Origin: Dactylosporangium aurantiacum
GTDB taxonomy: Bacteria; Actinomycetota; Actinomycetes; Mycobacteriales; Micromonosporaceae
Length of the DNA stretch: 64,000 nucleotides
Assembly: GCF_000716715.1 (NCBI RefSeq)
Contig: NZ_JNYJ01000014.1
Location: forward strand, 141,319 to 205,318
Reading direction: 5' to 3'
In this document: one piece after another, positions 19,099-28,092 of the stretch
Numbering within the stretch: position 1 is the first letter of the stretch
How the letters are laid out: every line of letters starts with the position of its first letter
The notes under the pieces: generated by a model
Databases searched by the model: none
What the model was told of the DNA's origin: nothing
What the model saw: only the letters and a program-made list of their open reading frames with translations
Translations under genes and position numbers: made by a program

Positions 19099-20598
19099 AT
19101 GGCACAGCTCGTCGAGCTCGGCGGACGATCCTTCGCCCTCCAGCACGCCGCCCACGGCGCACCGCGACCCGTCCCCGGCGGCGTCGTGCTGCCTCCCGGG
19201 CGCACCGCGATCCTGCACGGGCTCGGCGACGCGTCGTTCTACCGGCACGGGCACAACTCGTGGAGCCCGTGCGGCTGGCGGCGGCTGAGCGAGGCACCGC
19301 TGCGCGTGCCGAACCCGCAGCGGCTCGTCACCGCCGACGACCCCACCTTCGACGACCCCACCCGGCACCACTCGTCCGCGGTCGCCGCGCTGCAGGACGC
19401 CGACGGGCGGACCCTGCTGCTCGGCGCGCTCGGCCTGGACACCCCGCGGCTCGCCGCCGACCACGACACCCTCACCGGCTGGTACGCCACCGGCGGCGCC
19501 GAGTGGTTCCTGGCCTTCGGCACCGAGGACGAGGTGTTCACCGCCTACACCGACCAGCTCGCCGAGCGCTTCGGCGCGGGCGGCCGGCGCGCCGGCAACG
19601 TCTGGTGCAGCTGGTACGCCTACTACGAGACCATCACCGAGACCCAGCTGGCCAAGGACATCGCCGACCTCACCGGGCTGCCGTTCGACGTCGTGCAGAT
19701 CGACGACGGCTGGGAGGAGCTCGTCGGCGACTGGCAGCCCAACGCGAAGTTCCCCAGCGGCATGCGCAGCCTCGCCGAGCGCATCACCGACGCCGGCTTC
19801 ACCGCCGGGCTGTGGCTCGCCCCGTTCATCGCGCTGCCGCACTCCCGGATCGCCACCGAACGGCCGGAGCTGCTGCTGCGCGGCCCCGACGGCAGGCCGG
19901 TCGTCGCCGGGTACAACTGGGGCGGCCCGTACCACGCCCTGGACCTGGCCCGCGCCGACGCCCTCGAGCACGTCGCCGGGCTCATCCGCACCGTCGTGCA
20001 CGACTGGGGGTACCGCTACCTCAAGCTCGACTTCATCAACGCCGGCGCCGCACCGGTCCCGGGCACCGACCGGCACCGCGAGGAGCTCTACCGCGCCGCG
20101 CTGCGCGTCATCCGCGAGACCGCCGGCGACGACGTGTACCTGCTCGGCTCCGGCGCCGTGCTGCTGCCGTCCCTCGGCCTGCTCGACGGCCTGCGCAGCG
20201 GCCCCGACGTCGCCCCGATGTGGGACAACTACGCCTCCGTCGACCCGTCGGACGCCACCGCCCGCAACGCCGTCGCCAACAGCGTCCACCGGCTCTGGCA
20301 GTCCCGGCTGGTCGAGGTCGACCCCGACGTCATCTACTTCCGCAGCAAGCTCAACCTGCTGACCTCCCAGCAGCTGCAGTGGCTGCGGGACCTCGCCGAC
20401 ATCTGCCGCTTCCGGGCCGTGTCCGACCCGCCCAGCTGGCTGACCCCCGCCGAACTGGAGGACCTGCGTGACTATCTCGACGCCACCCCGGCGATCCGGC
20501 GCCTCGGCCGGTACCGGTTCAGCATCGACGGGCGCGACGTCGACTTCGGCCCGGCCGTCGCCGCGGACACCGGCGGCCAGCTCTACCCCATCTCGTGA
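19099..20598 (+). CDS. GH36 alpha-galactosidase
   Basis: 499 residues, cytosolic (no signal). ATG follows GAGGAGAA. The barrel motifs of GH36 are present: NVWCSWYAYY, VQIDDGWE, and YLKLDF, whose Asp (residue 311) is the expected nucleophile. The Asp of SGPDV (residue 370) is the likely acid/base. Such enzymes release terminal alpha-1,6-galactose from imported oligosaccharides. At ~500 residues it belongs to the shorter bacterial group, without the large N-terminal beta domain. It completes the ABC operon after the hairpin. Confidence 0.88.
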   Translation: MAQLVELGGRSFALQHAAHGAPRPVPGGVVLPPGRTAILHGLGDASFYRHGHNSWSPCGWRRLSEAPLRVPNPQRLVTADDPTFDDPTRHHSSAVAALQDADGRTLLLGALGLDTPRLAADHDTLTGWYATGGAEWFLAFGTEDEVFTAYTDQLAERFGAGGRRAGNVWCSWYAYYETITETQLAKDIADLTGLPFDVVQIDDGWEELVGDWQPNAKFPSGMRSLAERITDAGFTAGLWLAPFIALPHSRIATERPELLLRGPDGRPVVAGYNWGGPYHALDLARADALEHVAGLIRTVVHDWGYRYLKLDFINAGAAPVPGTDRHREELYRAALRVIRETAGDDVYLLGSGAVLLPSLGLLDGLRSGPDVAPMWDNYASVDPSDATARNAVANSVHRLWQSRLVEVDPDVIYFRSKLNLLTSQQLQWLRDLADICRFRAVSDPPSWLTPAELEDLRDYLDATPAIRRLGRYRFSIDGRDVDFGPAVAADTGGQLYPIS

Positions 20599-20614
20599 CA
20601 TCGTGCACGCGTGC

Positions 20615-21037
20615 ATGCTGCCCTCCGTGCGGCACCAGCGCATCATCGAGCTGCTGGCCCAGCGCGAGTTCGTCACGACCACCGACATCCGGCAGGTCAC
20701 CGGCGCCTCGCTGGCCACCACCCAGCGCGACCTGACGGCCCTCGCCCGCAGCGGGGCCCTGACGCGCCTGCACGGCGGCGCCACCCCGGCGGCACCCCAC
20801 GGCGAGACCCGGCTGCTCGCCGCGTACCTCGCCCGCGGCCGGCACGCCCTCGACCGCCACGACCTCAGCGGCGTCGAGCACGCCCTGCAGCAGGCCCTGG
20901 AGGCGTGCGCGCGGATCCGCCGGGCCGCCCCGCGCCCGCGCCGCTCAGCCGTGACGCAGGTCGCGGGCGAACCGCCGGTACTGCACCGCCAGCCACCCGC
21001 CCAGCGCCAGTGCCCCGATCGAGACCAGGTGGATTAG
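20615..21037 (+). CDS. Short DeoR-type HTH protein without effector domain
   Basis: About 140 residues. Residues 1-60 form a canonical DeoR winged helix (RHQRIIELL, TTTDIRQVTGASLATTQRDLTAL, GALTRLHGGA). The ~150-residue sugar-phosphate-sensing domain of DeoR proteins is missing; instead there is a helical, Arg-rich tail, and the last 30 residues look random and lie antisense to a hydrophobic reading frame. ATG 20615 or GTG 20603 are both possible. It follows the GH36 stop closely and may control the operon as a truncated repressor. Confidence 0.65.
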   Translation: MLPSVRHQRIIELLAQREFVTTTDIRQVTGASLATTQRDLTALARSGALTRLHGGATPAAPHGETRLLAAYLARGRHALDRHDLSGVEHALQQALEACARIRRAAPRPRRSAVTQVAGEPPVLHRQPPAQRQCPDRDQVD

Positions 21038-21208
21038 CGCCGCCACGACCGTGATCACGACCCGGGCGGCGCTCCGGCCCGGACGTGGCGGGACCTTGCC
21101 GGCCAGCTCGCCGGCGAGCGCCGCCCCGGCGGACAGCCGCCGGCCGACCGCCGGTCAGCCGGTGAGCGGCGGCGGGTCCGGCACGCGGTCGTGTTCCTGG
21201 ACCGCCAT
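20945..21208 (-). pseudogene. Small single-TM membrane protein interrupted by an in-frame TGA
   Basis: From ATG 21208 the frame reads 17 codons (ending PPPLTG), meets TGA at 21155-21157, then continues in the same frame for 70 codons. These include a clear membrane helix (VITVVAALIHLVSIGALALGGW) and a basic end, to a TGA at 20945. It may be one gene broken by a nonsense mutation. Alternatively the 37-codon piece from GTG 21058 is translated alone. Both options are too short for ordinary gene callers. Family not recognised. Confidence 0.4.
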
Positions 21209-21275
21209 CCCTGCACTGTCGACCTTCGCCCACGCCGCCGCGAGCGGGCCTTCCGGCGCTCGGCCGCGCCGCCGC

Positions 21276-22436
21276 TCAACCGGCCTGGCCGTCCAGCTCG
21301 TCGGCCTCGGCCAGGGCGAGCTGCGCGTCGGTGCGCAGCCCGATCGTGCCGGCGTACGTGGCGAACCGCCGCAGCTGCTCGGCGAGCGCCGACCGGGCGT
21401 CCTCGGGGTGCTCCCCGGCCCACCGGCGGGCTGCCGCGAGCGCCTCGCGCTGCGCGTCCAGCGCGGCCGGCCGTTGCCCGCCGGCCGCCCAGCGGGCCTC
21501 GGCCAGCGCACTCCACGCCAGCGCCACCGAGCGCGCGTCGCCGGACTCGCGGCACCCGGCGAGCGCGGCCTCGGCCTGCGCCACCCGGGCGGCCGCGGCG
21601 GCACCGGTGGGGGTGACGGCGGGCGCGGACCCGTGCGCCGGCGCGGGCGGCCACCCGCGGCGCTGCCCGGTGAGCACCGCCATCGCCGCCGCCAGCCGCC
21701 GGCGGCGACGCAGCTGCCGCAGCAGCGTCCGGCGTTGCGCCGCGATCTCCCGGTCGAGGGAGCGCAGGCGGCCCGGCGTGACGCCGTGCCGCTGCAGCAG
21801 CTCCAGGGCGCCGATGTGCACCCGGCGCCCCTCGACGCTGCCGATCGCCGCGACGCCCAGCTGCGGGAGCACGCGCTCGGCGTGCTCGCGCAGCTCCTGG
21901 TGGCGTCCGGTCGCGGCGAGCGCCTCCAGCAGCAGCAGGCTCGTCGACGTCCGCAGCCCGAACCGCTCCGCCCCGTTCGCGGCCGCCTCGCGCAGCGCGG
22001 CGACGGCCTCCTCGGCGCGGCCGTGGCGGAACAGGATCGTGCCCCGCGCGTGCAGCAGCGCGGCGTGCCGGGGCGCGACGGGCAGCAGCCGCTCCACGGT
22101 CGCCAGCGCCTCGTCGGAGCGCCCGCAGTGATCGATCATCAGCGCCACGTGCGCGAGGTCGGCCAGGACGTCCGGGCGGTCACTGGAGACGGGCGCCCGC
22201 TCCAGGTGCGCCAGGGACTCCTCGACGTCGCGCGCCGCGTCGGCGGTGCGCCCCCTGACGTGCAGGCACATGGCCCGGGTGGCGAGGGCGCGGGCCAGGC
22301 CGGACGGGTGCTCGGCGGCGGCCGGCCGCCACAGCTGCACGCCGTCGCCGGCGGCCGCGATCGCCCAGTGGTGCTCGCCGGCGTCGGACCAGCGCAGCGC
22401 CGAGACCTCGAAGCGCCGCGATGTCCGCCGCAGCAT
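21276..22436 (-). CDS. TPR-type helical repeat protein
   Basis: About 386 residues. Alpha-helical throughout, with recurring TPR-like pairs (for example ALATRAMCLHVRGRTADAA and ARGTILFRHGRAEEAVAAL). A basic central stretch (residues ~210-240, RRTLLRQLRRRRRL) is followed by a second set of repeats. No catalytic or DNA-binding domain seen. ATG 22436 was preferred; GTG 22490 would overlap the neighbour's promoter. Probably a scaffold or regulator; function unknown. Divergent from the NYN gene. Confidence 0.65.
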   Translation of the reverse strand: MLRRTSRRFEVSALRWSDAGEHHWAIAAAGDGVQLWRPAAAEHPSGLARALATRAMCLHVRGRTADAARDVEESLAHLERAPVSSDRPDVLADLAHVALMIDHCGRSDEALATVERLLPVAPRHAALLHARGTILFRHGRAEEAVAALREAAANGAERFGLRTSTSLLLLEALAATGRHQELREHAERVLPQLGVAAIGSVEGRRVHIGALELLQRHGVTPGRLRSLDREIAAQRRTLLRQLRRRRRLAAAMAVLTGQRRGWPPAPAHGSAPAVTPTGAAAAARVAQAEAALAGCRESGDARSVALAWSALAEARWAAGGQRPAALDAQREALAAARRWAGEHPEDARSALAEQLRRFATYAGTIGLRTDAQLALAEADELDGQAG

Positions 22437-22481
22437 CCGCACCACCCCGGACGTCAGCGTACGGCGTGCGCGCCAGGCGCG

Positions 22482-22487
22482 TAGGCT
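22482..22487 (+). promoter_or_regulatory. -10 element for a leaderless transcript
   Basis: TAGGCT lies 8 bases before the GTG of the NYN gene, which places the expected transcription start at or next to the start codon. This is the usual actinobacterial leaderless arrangement and supports that start. Confidence 0.6.
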
Positions 22488-22495
22488 CACGGATC

Positions 22496-23584
22496 GTGGA
22501 TCAGGAAGACCGGATCGCGCTGTTCCTCGACTACGAGAACCTGGCGCTCGGCGCGCGCGACAACCTCGGCGGGATGACGTTCGACTTCCGGCCGATCGCC
22601 GACGCCCTCGCCGAGCGAGGGCGGGTGGTGGTGCGGCGGGCGTACGCCGACTGGTCCTACTTCGACGAGGACCGGCGGATGCTCACCCGCTCCCACGTCG
22701 AGCTGATCGAGATGCCGCAACGCATGGGCGCCTCCCGCAAGAACGCCGCCGACATCAAGATGGCGGTCGACGCGATGGAGCTGGCGTTCGAGCGGGAGTA
22801 CATCTCCACGTTCGTGCTGTGCACCGGCGACAGCGACTTCACGCCGCTGGTGCACAAGCTGCGCGGGCTCAACAAGCGGGTCATCGGCGTCGGGGTGGAG
22901 AAGTCGACGTCCGCGCTGCTGCCGCCGGCGTGCGACGAGTTCCTGTACTACGACCGCCTCGAAGGCGTCGAGGTCCCCGCGGCCCGCACCCGCGGCAGCC
23001 GGCCCGCCCGCGCGGCGGAGCCGGACCACCGCCGGGCCGAGCCGGCGCGCGAGCCGGCACCGGCCGCGCCGCTGGAGGCGGAGCCGCAGCCGGTGCGCGA
23101 CAGCGACGCGCTCGCCGTCCTCGTCGCGCAGACCGTCGCCGGCCTGGAGGGCAGCTCCGGCGGCGAGGTCACCGCGTCCCGGCTGAAGCGCACCCTGCTG
23201 CGCAAGGACCCGACGTTCAGCGAGTCCGACTACGGCTTCCGCGCGTTCGGGGAGATGCTGCGCCACCTCGCCGACCGCAACGTGATCGAGCTGGTCGCCG
23301 GCCCCGCCAAGGGCGACCCCGAGGTGGCGCTGCCCGAGCACGGCGACCAGGAGGCGGCGTTCACGCTGCTGCGCTCGGTGGTCCAGGACGTCGCCGCCAC
23401 GACCGCCGGCGAGGGGGTCGCGCTGTCCGGCCTGAAGAACCAGGTCCGGCGGGTCCGCCCCGACTTCAGCGAGAAGAAGCTCGGCTACCGCACCTTCCTG
23501 CAGTTCTGCAAGGCCGCCGCCACCAGCGGCGCCGTCCAGCTGCGCTGGAGCCCCGACGCCGACGACTACCTGCTCACCGTGTAA
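22496..23584 (+). CDS. NYN-domain protein with two OST-HTH/LOTUS domains
   Basis: 362 residues. Residues ~5-160 are a NYN/PIN-like nuclease domain: ALFLDYENL supplies the first acidic cluster, NAADIKMAVDAM the second and CTGDSDFTPLV the third, all intact. A Pro/Ala/Glu-rich linker leads to two LOTUS (OST-HTH) domains (about 205-280 and 285-362; repeated SRLKRTLLRKDPTFSESDYGF and SGLKNQVRRVRPDFSEKKLGY). The combination predicts RNA binding and cleavage. Leaderless GTG start. Confidence 0.88.
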   Translation: MDQEDRIALFLDYENLALGARDNLGGMTFDFRPIADALAERGRVVVRRAYADWSYFDEDRRMLTRSHVELIEMPQRMGASRKNAADIKMAVDAMELAFEREYISTFVLCTGDSDFTPLVHKLRGLNKRVIGVGVEKSTSALLPPACDEFLYYDRLEGVEVPAARTRGSRPARAAEPDHRRAEPAREPAPAAPLEAEPQPVRDSDALAVLVAQTVAGLEGSSGGEVTASRLKRTLLRKDPTFSESDYGFRAFGEMLRHLADRNVIELVAGPAKGDPEVALPEHGDQEAAFTLLRSVVQDVAATTAGEGVALSGLKNQVRRVRPDFSEKKLGYRTFLQFCKAAATSGAVQLRWSPDADDYLLTV

Positions 23585-23609
23585 CCCCGGATCACTCGAG
23601 GAGGGCGCG

Positions 23610-24896
23610 GTGGCCGCGGCGACAACGATCGTGAACGCGAGGGTGTTCGACGGGGCGGCGCCGCGGGACTGGACGTCGGTCCGGTTCGCCGGCGGCGTGA
23701 TCACCGGGTGCTCGGCCACCCCGGCCGTCATGGACGGCGACGAGGTGATCGACGCGGCCGGCGGGACCGTGCTGCCCGGACTGATCGACACGCACGTGCA
23801 CCTGGTCGCCGGCGCCCTCGCGCGGTCGTTGACGTTCGGGGTGACCACCGTGCTCGACATGTTCAGCGAGCCCGGCGTGGTGGCCGCCGCCAGGGGGCAG
23901 GCGGGCTCCCGGCCGGACGTGGCCGACGTGCGTTCATCCGGCGTCGGCGCCACCGCGCCCGGCGGGCACCCGTCGATGCTGTACGACCCGTTCCCGACGC
24001 TGACCTCCGCCGAGCAGGCCCCGCGGTTCGTCGACGACCGGATCGCGGAGGGCTGCGACTACCTGAAGGTCTTCTCCGGCCCCGGCGGTCTGTGGCCGTC
24101 GCTGGACGCCGGCACGGTCACGGCGCTGGTGGCCGCCGCGCACACCCGAGGCCTGGTCGTCGTCGCCCACGTGAGCTCCACGGCCGGCCTGCGGCAGGTC
24201 GTGTCCGCCGGCGTCGACGTGGTGGCGCACGTCCCCACCGACGCCGACCTCGACGACGCCCTGGTCGCCCGCGTCGCCGAGGCCGGCATCGCGGTCGGCC
24301 CGACCCTCGCCACCGTCGAGAACACCCTCGGCGGGGCGGGCGGCGCGGCGGTGCTCGGGGACCCTCGGCTGGCCGGTGCCCTCGGCGACGTCTGGGTCCG
24401 CCGGCTGACCTCGGACGCCCCGGTGCCGCCCGGCCGGCACCTGCCGCCGTACTCGCGGGCCGAGGACAACGTGCGGCGGCTGGCCGACGCGGGGGTGACG
24501 CTGCTGGCGGGCACCGACGCGCCGAACCCCGGGACCGTGTTCGGCGCGAGCCTGCACCGGGAGCTGGAGCTGCTCGTCCGGTGCGGGCTCGGCCCGGCGC
24601 GGGCCCTGGCCGCCGCCACCACCGCACCGGCGCGGGTGTTCGGCCTCACCGACCGGGGCCGGGTCGCGCCCGGGCAGCGCGCCGACCTCGTCCTCGTGTC
24701 CGGTGACCCGCTCACGGACATCACCGCGACCCGCGGGATCGAGCGGATCTGGCGCGCCGGCATCCCCTGCGACCGGAACGCCTTCGTCGCCGGCGCCGCC
24801 GAGACCGCCCAGCTCGACGCGTTCGACGCCCGCATCGCCGCCGTCGTGGCCGCCGTCCGCGCCCGCCGCCCCGGCCCGCGCAACGACGTCAGTTGA
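23610..24896 (+). CDS. Amidohydrolase family protein
   Basis: 428 residues from a GTG. The N-terminal beta sandwich is followed by the metal-dependent hydrolase barrel with GLIDTHVHL (first metal His pair), VVAHV and VDVVAHV (further His) and AGTDAPNPG (metal Asp). The C-terminal VAPGQRADLVLV block is typical of imidazolonepropionase/aryldialkylphosphatase-like members. It hydrolyses C-N bonds in cyclic or amide substrates; the substrate is unknown. It overlaps the convergent DJ-1/PfpI gene by 8 bases. Confidence 0.87.
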   Translation: MAAATTIVNARVFDGAAPRDWTSVRFAGGVITGCSATPAVMDGDEVIDAAGGTVLPGLIDTHVHLVAGALARSLTFGVTTVLDMFSEPGVVAAARGQAGSRPDVADVRSSGVGATAPGGHPSMLYDPFPTLTSAEQAPRFVDDRIAEGCDYLKVFSGPGGLWPSLDAGTVTALVAAAHTRGLVVVAHVSSTAGLRQVVSAGVDVVAHVPTDADLDDALVARVAEAGIAVGPTLATVENTLGGAGGAAVLGDPRLAGALGDVWVRRLTSDAPVPPGRHLPPYSRAEDNVRRLADAGVTLLAGTDAPNPGTVFGASLHRELELLVRCGLGPARALAAATTAPARVFGLTDRGRVAPGQRADLVLVSGDPLTDITATRGIERIWRAGIPCDRNAFVAGAAETAQLDAFDARIAAVVAAVRARRPGPRNDVS

Positions 24897-25581
24897 GCAC
24901 CTCCAGCAGCTGCTGGGCGACCGGGGCGGCGGAGGCCGGGTTCTGGCCGGTGTACAGGTTGCGGTCCACGACCGTGTACGGCTTCCAGATCTCGCCGCGG
25001 GTGAAGTCGACGCCGAGGGTGACCAGCTCGTCCTCCAGCAGCCACCGGGCCTTGGCGGCCAGGCCGACCGCCTCCTCCTCGTCGTTGGTGAAGCCGGTGA
25101 CGCGGTACCCCAGGAACGGTGACACGCCCTTGTGCCGGGTGGCGAGCATGGCGACCGGGGCGTGGCAGACGACGGCGAGGGGCTTGCCGGAGGCGAGGGC
25201 GGCGGTCAGCAGCCGGCCGGAGTCGGCGTCGGCCCACAGGTCCTCCATCGGGCCGTGCCCGCCCGGGTAGTAGACCGCGTCGTAGTCCTCCAACCGGGCG
25301 TCGGCCAGCCGGATCGGGCGGCGCAGCTCGTCGGCGGCGCGCAGGACCGCCTCCAGCTCCAGGGCGATCTGGTCGCTGCCGGCCATCGACGGGCGCAGGC
25401 TCATCGCGTCGACGTACGGCACACCGCCGCCCGGGGTGGCGACGACCACCTCGTGGCCGGAGCGGGTGAGCGCGGTGTACGGGGCCGCGAACTCCTCGGC
25501 CCAGTAGCCGGTCGGGTGCCGGGTGCCGTCCTTGAGGGTCCAGTAGCTGGTACCGGTCATGACGAACAGGATCTTGGCCAT
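24889..25581 (-). CDS. DJ-1/PfpI family (Hsp31-like) protein
   Basis: 230 residues. The nucleophile elbow AVVCHAP carries the Cys, with an upstream Glu (WAEEF) and YYPGGHGPMEDL forming the rest of the site. This matches the larger class I glutamine-amidotransferase-like group with glyoxalase III or chaperone/deglycase activity. ATG at 25581. It probably protects from methylglyoxal or other carbonyl stress. Confidence 0.87.
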   Translation of the reverse strand: MAKILFVMTGTSYWTLKDGTRHPTGYWAEEFAAPYTALTRSGHEVVVATPGGGVPYVDAMSLRPSMAGSDQIALELEAVLRAADELRRPIRLADARLEDYDAVYYPGGHGPMEDLWADADSGRLLTAALASGKPLAVVCHAPVAMLATRHKGVSPFLGYRVTGFTNDEEEAVGLAAKARWLLEDELVTLGVDFTRGEIWKPYTVVDRNLYTGQNPASAAPVAQQLLEVLN

Positions 25582-25643
25582 GGCTCCCATCGTGCCGATC
25601 CGTCCGGGCGTAGCCAGACCCGCCGGGGGTGACCGGCACCGGG

Positions 25644-26069
25644 TCAGTGCTCGCCGCCGCGGGCGCTGCCGGTGTAGTACTCGAACATCAGCCCGGCCAC
25701 GGTGAGGATGAGCCCGACGACGCCGACGCCGGTGAGCCAGTACTGGGACGTGGCGATGCCGAGGGCGGCGGTGGCGGCGCTGACGCCGACGCCGAGCGGC
25801 CAGTACGAGGACGGGCTGAAGAACCCGACGTCGCCGGCGCCGTCGGTGATCTCGGCGTCGGTGCGGTCCTCGGGGCGCGGCGGGATGCGGCGCGACACCA
25901 GCCACATGAAGCCGGCCGTCATCGCGCACAGGACGGCGGACAGGCCCAGGGCGACGGTGCCGACGCGTTCCACGCCGCCGGTCATGCCGGCGGTGAGCGC
26001 GGCGTAGACGACCGCCACCACGGCCAGGAAGCCGCCGATGACGGTGAAGACCCGGGTCTCAGTCCTCAT
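25644..26069 (-). CDS. ctaF: Cytochrome c oxidase subunit 4 (actinobacterial)
   Basis: 141 residues with four hydrophobic segments and the [10 protein letters not shown] motif characteristic of actinobacterial CtaF. It is a small membrane subunit of the aa3-type oxidase in the cytochrome bcc-aa3 supercomplex. Its ATG lies inside the end of ctaD (11-base overlap), so the two are translationally coupled. Confidence 0.93.
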   Translation of the reverse strand: MRTETRVFTVIGGFLAVVAVVYAALTAGMTGGVERVGTVALGLSAVLCAMTAGFMWLVSRRIPPRPEDRTDAEITDGAGDVGFFSPSSYWPLGVGVSAATAALGIATSQYWLTGVGVVGLILTVAGLMFEYYTGSARGGEH

Positions 26070-27906
26070 CGTGCAGCTCCTGGGCGGGGCGGACCTCGCG
26101 CTGCGGGCGGTCCCGGGCGAGGTCGGCGATCCGCTCGCCGTACTTGCGGTCGAACGCGGGCCGTTCGGAGCGGATCCGGGGCAGCTCGGTGAAGTTGTGC
26201 CGCGGCGGCGGGCAGCTGGTCGCCCACTCCAGCGAGTTGCCGAAGCCCCACGGGTCGTCCACCGCCGCGACGCGGCCGAACCGGTAGGAGCGCCACACGT
26301 TCCACAGGAACGGCAGCGTGGACGCGCCGAGGATGAACGCGCCGATGCTGGAGATGGTGTGGAAGGTGGTGAACCCGTCGCTGGGCAGGTAGTCGGCGTA
26401 CCGGCGGGGCATGCCGCGGCTGCCGAGCCAGTGCTGGACGAGGAACGTGGTGTGGAAACCGACGAACATCGTCCAGAAGTGGATCTTGCCGAGGGTCTCG
26501 TCCAGCATCCGCCCGGTCATCTTCGGGAACCAGAAGTAGACGCCGGCGAAGGCGGCGAACACGATGGTGCCGAACAGCACGTAGTGGAAGTGTGCGACGA
26601 CGAAGTAGCTGTCGTGCAGGTGGAAGTCCAGCGGGGGACTGGCGAGGATGACCCCGGACAGCCCGCCGAACAGGAACGTGACGAGGAATCCGATGGAGAA
26701 CAGCATCGGTGTCTCGAACGTGAGCTGCCCGCGGGACATGGCGCCGATCCAGTTGAAGAACTTGATGCCGGTCGGCACGGCGATGAGGAAGCTCAGGAAC
26801 GAGAAGAACACCAGCAGCACCTGGCCGGTGGCGAACATGTGGTGCGCCCACACGGTCATCGACAGCGCGGTGATGGCGATCGTGGCGCCGATGAGGCCCT
26901 TGTACCCGAAGATCGGCTTGCGGCTGAACACGGGGATGATCTCGGTGACGATGCCGAAGAACGGCAGGGCCACCACGTACACCTCGGGATGGCCGAAGAA
27001 CCAGAACAGGTGCTGCCACAGCATCGCGCCGCCGGTGTCGGCCTCGTACACCTTTGCGCCGAGCTTGCGGTCGGCCTCCAGGACCAGCAGTGCCGCGGCG
27101 AGGATCGGGAAGACCAGGATGACCATGAGGGCGGTGCACAGGATGTTCCAGGTGAAGATCGGCAGCCGGAACATGGTCAGGCCGGGCGCGCGCAGCGTGA
27201 CGATCGTGGTGATCATGTTGACCGCGCCGAGGATCGTGCCGAGGCCGGACACGACCAGACCCATGATCCACAGGTCGCCGCCGATGCCCGGGGTGTGCCG
27301 CAGCGTGCTCAGCGGCGTGTAGCCGGTCCAGCCGAAGTCGGCGGCCCCGCCCGGGGTGGCGAAGCCGCTCACCACGAGGGTGCCGCCGAGCAGGTACAGC
27401 CAGTAGGAGATCGCGTTGAGCCGGGGGAACGCGACGTCGGCGGCCCCGATCTGCAGCGGGACGACGTAGTTGGCGAACCCGAAGACCAGCGGCGTCGCGA
27501 ACAGCAGCATCATGATCGTGCCGTGCGCGGTGAACAGCTGGTTGTACTGCTCCGGCGACAGCAGCTGCAGGCCCGGGCGGGCCAGCTCGGCGCGCATGAG
27601 CAGCGCCATGAACCCGCCGACGAGGAAGAACCCGAACGACGACACCAGGTACAGCACCCCGATGTCCTTCGCGTCGGTGCTGCGCAGCATCCGGGTGAAC
27701 GCGTTGCCGGGGACGACCGGGCGCACCGGCGGCCGGCCGGCGCGGGCCGCCCGCTCCGGCAGGACCGCGGTGCCCGTCGATGCCGCGTGGGCGGTCCGCA
27801 CGGCGTCGCCCTGCCGGTCCGGCGCTCCGGGCTGCCGGTATCGCTCCGGCTCGGGCACGCCCACGGGCCGCGCCCCGCTGTCCGGCGGAGGCGTCGCTTC
27901 AGACAT
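26059..27906 (-). CDS. ctaD: Cytochrome c oxidase subunit I
   Basis: 615 residues. All functional residues are visible: the haem-a His in [19 protein letters not shown] (CuB His and the cross-linked Tyr), WAHHMF (CuB His pair), and [10 protein letters not shown] (haem a3 and a). About 75 residues before the first helix are hydrophilic and Pro/Ala/Arg-rich, longer than usual. Neither ctaC (subunit II) nor ctaE (subunit III) is adjacent, so this ctaD-ctaF pair is either the detached main copy or a second one. Confidence 0.95.
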   Translation of the reverse strand: MSEATPPPDSGARPVGVPEPERYRQPGAPDRQGDAVRTAHAASTGTAVLPERAARAGRPPVRPVVPGNAFTRMLRSTDAKDIGVLYLVSSFGFFLVGGFMALLMRAELARPGLQLLSPEQYNQLFTAHGTIMMLLFATPLVFGFANYVVPLQIGAADVAFPRLNAISYWLYLLGGTLVVSGFATPGGAADFGWTGYTPLSTLRHTPGIGGDLWIMGLVVSGLGTILGAVNMITTIVTLRAPGLTMFRLPIFTWNILCTALMVILVFPILAAALLVLEADRKLGAKVYEADTGGAMLWQHLFWFFGHPEVYVVALPFFGIVTEIIPVFSRKPIFGYKGLIGATIAITALSMTVWAHHMFATGQVLLVFFSFLSFLIAVPTGIKFFNWIGAMSRGQLTFETPMLFSIGFLVTFLFGGLSGVILASPPLDFHLHDSYFVVAHFHYVLFGTIVFAAFAGVYFWFPKMTGRMLDETLGKIHFWTMFVGFHTTFLVQHWLGSRGMPRRYADYLPSDGFTTFHTISSIGAFILGASTLPFLWNVWRSYRFGRVAAVDDPWGFGNSLEWATSCPPPRHNFTELPRIRSERPAFDRKYGERIADLARDRPQREVRPAQELHDED

Positions 27907-28092
27907 GATCGTCCTCCCCGTGCGGCCGGTCGGCACCGGCGCACGGGCGGTGGCCTGCCCCGGCGGTGCGCGGCGAAACCTCTCCGGCGGATGCCGGATC
28001 CGGCGGCCGGTCGAAGACCACCGGTTCGGCCGTGCCGGTGCGGGTGCCGGCCTGGCATCCTGAGACGGCCGGCGACGCACGGGGGAGGCGAC

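Noticed and set aside
17650..20784. A 1044-codon reverse frame opposite the binding protein and GH36 genes
   Set aside because: Composition is typical of an antisense shadow (Gly/Val/Gln/Arg) and the opposite strand encodes recognised families.
21155..21157. TGA as a selenocysteine codon in the small membrane protein
   Set aside because: No SECIS-like hairpin is evident after the codon and no selenocysteine machinery is in the window; a nonsense change is simpler.
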